Shown in pieces: positions 1 to 7,149 of a stretch of 64,000 nt of DNA; the first letter of the stretch is position 1, and each line of letters begins with the position of its first letter. A program made the translations under genes and the position numbers. This DNA comes from Companilactobacillus huachuanensis (GTDB lineage: Bacteria > Bacillota > Bacilli > Lactobacillales > Lactobacillaceae), in assembly GCF_005404815.1 (NCBI RefSeq), contig NZ_BJDF01000014.1, positions 1 to 64,000 on the forward strand, written 5' to 3'. The notes below the pieces were generated by a model. That model ran no database searches. It had not been told where the DNA came from and saw only the letters and a list, made by a program, of their open reading frames with translations.

Positions 1-125
1 CGAATTGACTTCGTTGTAAATCCAACAAATTAATGTTGGCCTACACAATTTTAGTGTTAAAACTTTGTTCAGTTTTCAAAGGTCTACCAGCTGATTAAGT
101 GCTTACGCTCATCAGCGACTTAATT
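1..125 (-). other. rRNA operon leader (16S gene lies beyond the left edge)
   Basis: On the minus strand, 63-82 reads CCTTTGAAAACTGAACAAAG, a sequence characteristic of the leader just upstream of 16S genes in lactobacilli and relatives. It lies downstream of two strong tandem promoters that read toward position 1. No 16S sequence is visible, so the gene should begin to the left of the window. The leader call combines a motif known from rrn operons with the promoter arrangement seen here. Confidence 0.75.
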
Positions 126-154
126 ATTTTATCAAGCTGACAAATGAATGTCAA
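126..154 (-). promoter_or_regulatory. rRNA promoter P2 (proximal)
   Basis: On the minus strand there is a consensus -35 TTGACA (149-154), a 17-bp spacer and a -10 TAAAAT (126-131). It is preceded by an A/T-run block resembling an UP element (about 155-200). It reads leftward into the rRNA leader. Confidence 0.8.
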
Positions 155-239
155 GAACTTTTTAAAATAATTTTTGTAAAAATTTAATGAAATGAATCAT
201 TAAATTTTTACGCATTGTCCCTTGCGAGTCAACTTAATT

Positions 240-268
240 ATCATAACAAGTTCAAAACATAATGTCAA
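240..268 (-). promoter_or_regulatory. rRNA promoter P1 (distal)
   Basis: On the minus strand there is a -35 TTGACA (263-268), a 17-bp spacer and a -10 TATGAT (240-245), with an A/T-rich upstream block (about 269-300). The sequence just upstream of the -35 matches that of P2 (AGTTCTTGACATT-like in both), so the two look like a duplicated promoter unit, as is common for rrn operons. Confidence 0.8.
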
Positions 269-412
269 GAACTTATTTGAAATAATTATTTCAACATTCA
301 AGCAAAATCATTGCTTAGCCGTTGGCGTTGTTAACTCTTCGTGACAACAGGTAATATCTTACCGTTAATGGTAAACCAATGCAAGTACTTTTTCATATTT
401 TTTTGAAAATAA

Positions 413-1957
413 TCAATTTTCTTTTATCTTTTCAATATCTAGGACCTTATCGATCCAATCACTACTATAGAAATCCTCCTCGTGAGTTACGAGAATCATT
501 GATCCATCATAGTTCTTGAGCCCTTTACGAAGTGCAGCCTTTGATTCGTCATCCAAATGATTTGTTGGTTCATCCATGAATAGGAAATTAGTATTATCGA
601 ACATCAAGTCAGCAATTTTGACTTTAGTCTGCTCCCCACCGGATAGTGAGCGCATTTGAGACATGATTTGTTGATTGGTCAATCCAGTTCTAGCTAATAC
701 ACGTCTAACTTCCTTACCATCCTTATCTGGATGTTCTTCACTAATGTACTTAAATGGTGAATCAAGGTTATTTTTCCAAACGAGATCTTGCTTAAAGTAA
801 CCGACCTTCACTGTCTCTGAGAAATCAAAGTTTCCTTCAATAGGTGGAATAATGCCTAGTAGTGTCTTGATCAATGTTGACTTACCGATACCATTGAACC
901 CTTTAATAACCATTTTTTCGCCACTGACGATTGAGAAATTCAAAGCTTTATCAAATAGAGCTTCTCCATCATAACCAACTTTAAGATCATTTACTTCTAG
1001 TAACATCCGTGAACTAGGTACTTCGATATATGGAAAGCCAAAGCTAGCCGCAGTTTTGTTCCCTGGGGGTGTGAGGACTTCCATGTGGGACAATTGTTTC
1101 TCTCTACTCTTAGCACTCTTAGAACGTGAACCAGCCTTAAACTTTCTAATATAAGCCTTAGTCTTAGAAATTTGGTCTTGCTGCTTAACGTACGCCTTCA
1201 TATATGTTTCCTTATTAGCTGCCTTTTGTTTGAGGGCTTGCTTCAATGAACCAGTATATTTAGTGATCTTACCGAATTCAAAGTCAGCTACACAGTTGAT
1301 AATGCGGTCTAAGAAGCCATAATCATGGGAAATTACGATAAAAGCACCATCGAAGTTATTTAAATAATCAGCTAACCAGTCAATATGATTAGTATCCAAG
1401 TAATTAGTAGGTTCGTCCAGGAGAATCATATCTGGTTGTTCTAGCAAAATTTTAGCCAAAATAATCTTCGAACGTTGACCACCACTAAGTTTGGAAACGT
1501 CATGGTCATATCCAATCGCATCGAGTCCTAACCCAGTCGCAACTTGTTGAATCTTTGTATCCAATTCATAAAAATCATTGGCATCCAAGATTTCTTGAAG
1601 CTTTCCAGCCTTTTCAAGGTCTTCATCATCGGGATTATTCATGTAAATATCGTTTAACTTATCACTTGTTTCATATAACTTTGAAAATGCAGTTTTAAGG
1701 TACTCGTAAATCGTCATTCCAGCAGCTAATTTTGCCTGTTGATCCAAGTAACCAATAGTTAAATGCTTCTTCCAAGAGATCTTTCCCTCATCAGCTTCAA
1801 TTTGACCAGTCAATATCTTGATGAAAGTTGATTTACCAACACCGTTTTGACCAATGATACCTAAATGATCTTCTTTATTAACCTGTAAATCGGCTGAATC
1901 GTACAATCTCTTATCCAAAAATTGTTGCGTTAAGTCGTGTACTTCTAAAACACTCAT
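413..1957 (-). CDS. ABC-F family ATPase (YbiT/EttA-like)
   Basis: This soluble protein has two ABC domains and no membrane segment, the hallmark of ABC-F proteins, which act on the ribosome as translation factors or antibiotic-protection factors. The first domain has Walker A GQNGVGKS (36-43), signature LSGGQ (157-161), Walker B DEPTNYLD (181-188) and switch His 211. A charged linker (about 240-300) leads to the second Walker A (353-360), LSGGE (438-442) and DEPTNHLD (462-469). At 514 residues it fits the YbiT-like group better than the longer Uup group. The start has a good GGAG ribosome site. Whether it is housekeeping or confers resistance cannot be told from sequence. Its 3' end abuts the rRNA promoters. 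Confidence 0.88.
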   Translation of the reverse strand: MSVLEVHDLTQQFLDKRLYDSADLQVNKEDHLGIIGQNGVGKSTFIKILTGQIEADEGKISWKKHLTIGYLDQQAKLAAGMTIYEYLKTAFSKLYETSDKLNDIYMNNPDDEDLEKAGKLQEILDANDFYELDTKIQQVATGLGLDAIGYDHDVSKLSGGQRSKIILAKILLEQPDMILLDEPTNYLDTNHIDWLADYLNNFDGAFIVISHDYGFLDRIINCVADFEFGKITKYTGSLKQALKQKAANKETYMKAYVKQQDQISKTKAYIRKFKAGSRSKSAKSREKQLSHMEVLTPPGNKTAASFGFPYIEVPSSRMLLEVNDLKVGYDGEALFDKALNFSIVSGEKMVIKGFNGIGKSTLIKTLLGIIPPIEGNFDFSETVKVGYFKQDLVWKNNLDSPFKYISEEHPDKDGKEVRRVLARTGLTNQQIMSQMRSLSGGEQTKVKIADLMFDNTNFLFMDEPTNHLDDESKAALRKGLKNYDGSMILVTHEEDFYSSDWIDKVLDIEKIKEN

Positions 1958-2025
1958 ATTTATCTCCTCTTTTATTGAATTATGCCGTCTTATTATTAGT
2001 AATCTTATTAATGTTTCGAATTATA

Positions 2026-2374
2026 TATTAGGTAATCTGTGTGGTGCTATTTAAATATGCCGTCTACAGAGCTGGGAAATATTCACTAGCTGTGCGGACC
2101 GGTCCGAGCCTGGGAAGCGGTCTCGAACCTCGGTTTGAAGCCTTGACATAGTTCGTCAAGGCTCCAAACACGCCCGGTGTTGTAATGGCTAAAGCCATAA
2201 CAACACTTCCACGGCACACAAATATTTCCCAGCTCTTCCGACTAATTAATCGTTATTAATTGAACGTAAAAATATTCAATTGCTTTTATATCCAGACTAT
2301 TTCAAATTCTAAAATACAATTGATACGAATATTTGTAACTAATTATCGGCCTAGCACCATACTTATTAGGTAAT
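2026..2374 (+). repeat. Cloverleaf MITE copy 1 (subfamily B, with own ends)
   Basis: The core (2057-2247) has outer arms that pair over 15 bp (GAGCTGGGAAATATT) plus three inner hairpins. The ends differ from subfamily A: an imperfect inverted repeat TGTGTGGTGCTA (2038-2049) against TAGCACCATACT (2352-2363). The 11-bp direct repeat TATTAGGTAAT flanks the unit (2026-2036 and 2364-2374). This supports insertion of a discrete element of about 325 bp. Confidence 0.75.
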
Positions 2375-2417
2375 GCATTGAGCTAGTTAATAACCTCTTT
2401 ATAGAACTTACTCTTAC

Positions 2418-2750
2418 TTTGATAACTAAAGGTTGAATGGTGAAAAATTAATCTAACAATTGCTATTACAGGCCTGAAGCTAATTTATTTAAATACTCAG
2501 AAATCTTCATTTTATTGTTCCGCCCATTAAAAAAACTAGTTGGAAGAGCTGAGAGTATTCATTTGCAGCGAAAGTGGCGTTATTGCTTCAGCAATTACAC
2601 CACCGGGCGCGTTGAAGCCTCGCGGGTTTTGCGAGGCTTCAACCGAGGTTCGAGACCGCTTTCTGGCTCGGGCCGTTCCGCGCAGCAAATGAATACTCTC
2701 AGCTCTGGAAACGGCATACTTAACTAAACTTTCAACCTTTACTTTGATAA
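2418..2750 (-). mobile_element. Cloverleaf MITE copy 2 (subfamily A, full length)
   Basis: The element spans 2426-2742 (317 bp) in reverse orientation. Its ends are CTAAAGGTTGAA and TTCAACCTTTAC, and both flanks carry the perfect 8-bp duplication TTTGATAA (2418-2425 and 2743-2750). The core has an outer stem GAGCTGAGAGTATTCATTTG pairing with its complement and three inner hairpins. Any reading frames across it follow from the palindrome and are not considered genes. Confidence 0.93.
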
Positions 2751-2880
2751 CTGAAAGATGAAAAATTAACCATTATTGTTCCTGAAATAAAAATAAACTA
2801 GTTGGAAGAGCCGATAGTATTAATTTTCAGTGAAAGTAGCGTTATTGCTTTAACAATTACATCCCCACGGCTTAGATCGT
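2751..2880 (-). repeat. Cloverleaf MITE copy 3 (truncated)
   Basis: It begins directly at the right target duplication of copy 2 with an end-like CTGAAAGATGAAAA, then repeats the arm CTAGTTGGAAGAGC and half of the core, including the third hairpin. Similarity stops near 2880. It is an older, 3'-truncated element beside which copy 2 inserted. Nothing recognisable remains between 2880 and the LCP terminator. Confidence 0.7.
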
Positions 2881-3023
2881 TACGCACAACTCATTACTAT
2901 AGTAGTAAATCATCCATTTACTCATGCTTTTTGATAAAACACACAAGAATACATGTTATCACCCAGGAACCAACTAGTCCATGTTATCAACTTAACCAAA
3001 GGTGTACTTTCTAGCATAAAAAC

Positions 3024-3062
3024 ATATAAAAAAGGCCGAAACTATTGTCTCAGCCTTTAGTC
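3024..3062 (-). terminator. Terminator of the LCP gene
   Basis: On the minus strand, AAAGGCTGAGAC and GTTTCGGCCTTT form a hairpin followed by a T run, just after the stop codon of the LCP gene. Confidence 0.8.
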
Positions 3063-3068
3063 AGATCC

Positions 3069-4229
3069 TTACTCGGACGTTTGATTTCGTGTAAAGATTG
3101 TATAGTTTTGGTTAGTGTTCTCACTGTTAAAGGAGAAACCATTATCTTCATTCAAAGTATTTAACCTTGTTTCTTCATTATCCAACTCTTCTTGAGATAG
3201 GCCTAATTGTTTCCTTAGCTTATTGGATGCACGTTGTAGTTCCTTAGTAGGAATTACTTCATACGAAGAACCGTCGATCATTGAGCCATAGCCTTGAACG
3301 TGATCAGAACCAATACTCTTAGCTGCACCACGATAATTCAAGAACATTGATTGCATATCACTAAAGCTCAAATTGGTTTTCATTGAACTGGAAATACTAT
3401 CCAACACTTTTTGATAACGTGTAAACGTCTTGGCACTCGCAGCACTCTTAATAATTGCTGTAATAACCTGTCGTTGTCTCAATTGACGACCATAATCACC
3501 CTGCGGATCTTCATAACGCATTCTCGAATAATCAAGTGCTTGCTTACCATTCAAATGCATCTTACCCTTTGTGAAATGGGATTCCTTTTGACCAGTATCA
3601 CCATATGAGAAACTAAATGGTACATCAACATCAACACCACCAACAGAATTAACGATCTGAGTCAATGAATTAAAATCAACTTTAACATAATAATCAATTG
3701 GTATATTCAAGAATTTCTCCGTTGTAGCAACGGCACTTTCTTCGTTACCAATGTTATAAGCCGAATTGATTTTTTGAATTTTCTTAGTGTTATTAGTGCT
3801 ACTCTTCCAAATTTGAGACATGGAATCTCTTGGTACAGACATCATTGTGGTTTTATTAGTCTTAGGATTGACTGTTACAACTATCATTGTATCTGAGTTA
3901 CCATGATAATCTTTCTCAGTATCACGGACCCCATCATCAGTCGTATCAACACCAAGGAGCAAAATGGAAACTGGCTTCTTATCACTGATTTTAGTTGAAA
4001 CACTTTTACCATCCAAAGCCTTGTAAGTCTTACCCAAAGAATTTTGGGTTTGAGCATAAATTCTAAATCCATAAGCACCCATCACGAAAATCATGACTAA
4101 TAGTACTAGACCTAAGATCTTCAAAAATGGACGTTTTATCTTACCGCTAACATCAGAGGCTAAGGCACTGTTACGGGTTCTTTGCCTGTGCTCTCTTGAC
4201 ATCTTGTTTTTATTATTATTGTTATCCAT
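3069..4229 (-). CDS. LCP (LytR-CpsA-Psr) family cell-wall glycopolymer ligase
   Basis: LCP enzymes transfer undecaprenyl-linked glycopolymers such as teichoic acids or capsule to peptidoglycan at the outer face of the membrane. The protein has a basic cytoplasmic N-terminus, one membrane segment (about 36-55) and an extracellular LCP domain starting near residue 84 with LLLGVD, then SDT (112-114) and SVPRD (131-135). A later Arg-rich stretch (RMRYEDP, RQLRQRQ) matches the pyrophosphate-binding residues of the family. Length (386 aa) is typical. It is monocistronic, with a terminator and MITE copies on both sides. Which polymer it handles is not evident. Confidence 0.9.
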   Translation of the reverse strand: MDNNNNKNKMSREHRQRTRNSALASDVSGKIKRPFLKILGLVLLVMIFVMGAYGFRIYAQTQNSLGKTYKALDGKSVSTKISDKKPVSILLLGVDTTDDGVRDTEKDYHGNSDTMIVVTVNPKTNKTTMMSVPRDSMSQIWKSSTNNTKKIQKINSAYNIGNEESAVATTEKFLNIPIDYYVKVDFNSLTQIVNSVGGVDVDVPFSFSYGDTGQKESHFTKGKMHLNGKQALDYSRMRYEDPQGDYGRQLRQRQVITAIIKSAASAKTFTRYQKVLDSISSSMKTNLSFSDMQSMFLNYRGAAKSIGSDHVQGYGSMIDGSSYEVIPTKELQRASNKLRKQLGLSQEELDNEETRLNTLNEDNGFSFNSENTNQNYTIFTRNQTSE

Positions 4230-4378
4230 AAATAAACTCCGTTTGATTTGCTATCTACGTTTCAAACAAATTCTCTCTATATTATAGTAGATAGAATGCA
4301 ATTATACAGCTTAATTATCATGATTAAAAACTTTTCTAACAAAGATACTGATTTAACTGGAGTTTGAGGCCCTTCAAA

Positions 4379-4711
4379 CAATATAACTAAAGGTTGAAAG
4401 TTTGATGTATTATGCCGTTTCCAGAGCTGAAAGTATTCATATGTTGCGCGGTACGATCCGAGCCAAAAGGCGGTCTCGAATCTCGGTTGAAGCCTTACCA
4501 AAAACCGGTAAGTCTCCAACGCGCCCGGTGGTGTAAGAGTAAAGCTCTAACGCCACTTTCGCGGCAAATGAATACTTTCAGCTCTTCCAACTAGTTTTCT
4601 AATAATAAGAATGTCCAATTGTGATTTTTTTGCCATTTAAATAAATTGAATTTAGGACTGTCACAGAAATGTTTATTTTACTTTTTCACCTTTCAACCTT
4701 CAGCAATATAA
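4379..4711 (+). mobile_element. Cloverleaf MITE copy 4 (subfamily A, full length)
   Basis: The element spans 4387-4703, 317 bp and the same length as copy 2. Its ends are CTAAAGGTTGAAAG and CTTTCAACCTTCAG (13 of 14 complementary). The perfect 8-bp duplication CAATATAA flanks it (4379-4386 and 4704-4711). The second inner hairpin is CTTACC/GGTAAG here, against CTCGC/GCGAG in copy 2, so pairing is kept while sequence changes. Confidence 0.95.
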
Positions 4712-4823
4712 AATTTCATCAGTTGATTTATAAATTCTATCTCTAAGTTTGAGAATATTTAGTTTATTAAACAGAATGTTTTCTGATGAATTCAGATTTT
4801 TTATTATATGTAAATTAGATAGC

Positions 4824-4881
4824 AAAATGAGTTGTATAACACTTAAATAACTAAATAATTAGGTGTGATACAACTCATTTT
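4824..4881. terminator. Long repeated hairpin, bidirectional terminator (copy a)
   Basis: AAAATGAGTTGTATAACAC pairs with GTGTGATACAACTCATTTT around a loop of about 20 nt. It lies downstream of the APC permease gene (minus strand). A near-identical hairpin is at 47978-48033, so this is a repeated unit rather than an ordinary terminator. Confidence 0.8.
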
Positions 4882-4943
4882 GTTAGTTTGAATATTTCCT
4901 GATAGTTCCTTATCAAATCACCTGTGCAGAGAGGCAATTAAAT

Positions 4944-6395
4944 TTAAGCTTCGTCTAAATCTTTATTAGTACGTTTGGCAATAGCAGGTAGAATCAAACC
5001 AAGTGTAATCAAGGCAATTGGTGTGATGATATTAAGTGCTAATTGGAACCACCATGATGATGGATCTTGTGCCATGTTCATCTTAGGAACCATACCTAAG
5101 ATACATGCGAAGGCTGTTAAGAAGAAAGTCCAAAGACCTAGTCCAAAACCGACGTATTTATTTTTGATGAACATATAATCTGATTGATAACTGTCGATAT
5201 GTTTTGATAGCATCATGAAGGCGAAGAATACCCATAAATAACGCATAGGCATAACGATTGAATTAAGGTTCAACAACCAGTTATATAAATCATTCATACC
5301 GTTGATACCAAGAGCAGGAACGATAATCAAGATAGAAACAAGAACTGCGGTCATCTTATAACCGTTGATAGCAATACCACGTTTGTTTTTCTTTGAAAGT
5401 GCCTTAGGAATGAATTTAGAATCAGCATCCCCTAAAAGCATACGCAATGGAGCATCAATTGAAATAGCAAGTGCTGCGGCTGAAGCAACTGTATTCGTAA
5501 TAGCGAACGCCCAAACGAATAAGTTACCAACATGGAAACTGTTACCTAAGAATTGGAAAGCTTGGTAAGCACCATTGGCCATCAAATCGGCTGGGATATG
5601 GTTAGAATTAACAATCATACCAATAGCAAATGATCCTAGAATAGCTGACACAGCAACCATAACAGCTAAAATAATCATACCAAGTGGGAATTCTTTGGAA
5701 GCATTCTTAGTCTTGTTAACGTATGGTGAAATCTTTTCAGAACCACCAACAGCGAAGACTAACATGGAAATCGTCGTAAAGTATTGAAAGTCGAATTTCG
5801 GTATATATGTGTGAATATCAGTCATGTTTGGTGTAGCAATTTGGACATGAGTGATAAATGGAGCGCTGACACCTAAGATAATGAATAGCATTGACATAGT
5901 AAACATTGCGATACCGGCAATACTACCAAGATTATTTAGTGTGGCAGTACCTTTACTAGCTAACCAAACGAAACCTAGAAAGATAACCAAACTGGCTCCT
6001 TGAACTAATATTGGGGAACTAGTTTTGATAAACGAACCATTTCCCTTGAATAACCAACTCAAACTAACCATGATAATTTGTGGCTTTTGAGCAAGATATG
6101 GAACATGCACAACCCAATAAGTCCAAGCAGCGAAGTAAGCTAACTTATTATTGGAAAGTGCTTTGACCCAAGAACTGACACCCCCGCCAGCATCTTGAAA
6201 AGCTGATCCTAACTGTCCAACCATTAAAGTATATGGGACGAAGTATAGAATCATGATCAAAATCCATGAAGTTATAACAGCTAAACCTTGGTTGGCAAAG
6301 TTGTTAATAACATTGTTAAGACCCCAAACAGTAGTAAACCCTAGTAAGGCTATGTTCCACCATCTAAACGTCTTTGCATTATTTGCATCTGACAT
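4944..6395 (-). CDS. APC-superfamily amino acid permease
   Basis: This polytopic membrane protein of 483 residues has about 12 hydrophobic segments. The N-terminal FRWWNIALLGFTTVWG matches the first helix of amino acid/polyamine/organocation transporters, and FAVGGSEKISPYV resembles the helix-6 motif of the glutamate:GABA antiporter-like branch. It would import or exchange an amino acid across the membrane; the substrate cannot be read from sequence. It stands alone, with a good ribosome site (AGGAGGATTTGAAT before the ATG), a MITE upstream and a long hairpin downstream. Confidence 0.82.
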   Translation of the reverse strand: MSDANNAKTFRWWNIALLGFTTVWGLNNVINNFANQGLAVITSWILIMILYFVPYTLMVGQLGSAFQDAGGGVSSWVKALSNNKLAYFAAWTYWVVHVPYLAQKPQIIMVSLSWLFKGNGSFIKTSSPILVQGASLVIFLGFVWLASKGTATLNNLGSIAGIAMFTMSMLFIILGVSAPFITHVQIATPNMTDIHTYIPKFDFQYFTTISMLVFAVGGSEKISPYVNKTKNASKEFPLGMIILAVMVAVSAILGSFAIGMIVNSNHIPADLMANGAYQAFQFLGNSFHVGNLFVWAFAITNTVASAAALAISIDAPLRMLLGDADSKFIPKALSKKNKRGIAINGYKMTAVLVSILIIVPALGINGMNDLYNWLLNLNSIVMPMRYLWVFFAFMMLSKHIDSYQSDYMFIKNKYVGFGLGLWTFFLTAFACILGMVPKMNMAQDPSSWWFQLALNIITPIALITLGLILPAIAKRTNKDLDEA

Positions 6396-6510
6396 TATTC
6401 AAATCCTCCTACGAAGGTGATTATACAGGAAATCAGGAATTAAAACTCAAAAATAATAAGATAGTTTTTTCATTATATCTGACTTTATATTTTGACAAAA
6501 AGATTTTAAT

Positions 6511-6782
6511 ATTCCGTTTCCAGAGCTGAGAGTATTCATATGCTGCGCGGAACGGCCCGAGCCACAGTGCGGTCTTGAGCCTCGGTTGAAGCCTTTCCAA
6601 GAACCGGAAAGTCTACAACACGCCCGGTGGTGTAAGAGCTGAAGCTCTAACGCCACTTTCGCTGCATATGAATACTCTCAGCTCTTCCAACTAGTTTTTT
6701 CAAATTAGATGAATAAACTATGATTATTTATATAACTTGCCACAGTAATAGTCATGTCAGATTTTCATCCCTCATCATTTAG
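6511..6782 (+). repeat. Cloverleaf MITE copy 5 (subfamily A, decayed ends)
   Basis: The core 6511-6700 is intact: outer stem AGCTGAGAGTATTCATATGC and its complement, with second hairpin CTTTCC/GGAAAG. To the right, a diverged end CTCATCATTTAG (6771-6782) can be seen. No clear left end or target duplication was found, so this is an older copy. It sits about 115 bp upstream of the APC permease start. Confidence 0.8.
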
Positions 6783-6961
6783 ATAAGAATAGCTAATTAA
6801 AATAGATCAGATAAATCGGATTTTTATTTTCCGAAATTATCTGATCTATTTTATTTTGAATCTATATGGAACCTAATATTTGAATTGAGAAGTAACCCTA
6901 TTAGTAGTCTACTTTTTTATATCTCAAATAACTATTTTAATTGGCAAAAACCATAACCCAA

Positions 6962-7135
6962 GCCTGAGGTTGCCAGCAATTTCACCAGCAGTGAAAATAT
7001 TATAAGGACGCAAGTTCTTATAATATGGACGACTTTTGAGACTTGCGGTTTTTGCAAGGCTCAAAATCGAGGTGCGAGACCTTGGCTCGCACCGGTCCCA
7101 CAGCAGGCGAAATTTGCTGGCAACCTCAGGCGGAA
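6962..7135 (-). repeat. Cloverleaf element copy 6 (subfamily C, divergent)
   Basis: It has the same architecture in reverse orientation but a different outer stem: CCTGAGGTTGCCAGCAA pairs with TTGCTGGCAACCTCAGG. The first hairpin is GGTGCGAG/CTCGCACC, a perfect 8-bp helix. It lies directly downstream of the pbp gene and may serve as its terminator, since no other terminator was seen there. Confidence 0.75.
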
Positions 7136-7149
7136 TCCTTCAATACACT

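Noticed and set aside
2600-2680. tRNA-like GGTTCGAGACC in the element core
   Set aside because: It resembles a T-loop, but no acceptor stem or CCA context fits. The bases take part in the GGTTCGAG/CTCGGGCC hairpin instead.
2515-2727. Open frames of 60-90 codons across the MITE cores (also at 12376-12669, 34828-35022 and similar places)
   Set aside because: They follow the palindrome, appear on both strands of the same repeat, lack ribosome sites and have no protein-like conservation.
6455-6790. Target duplication around MITE copy 5
   Set aside because: ATAAGATA and ATAAGAAT share only six of eight positions, and the left end would be misplaced relative to the core compared with other copies.
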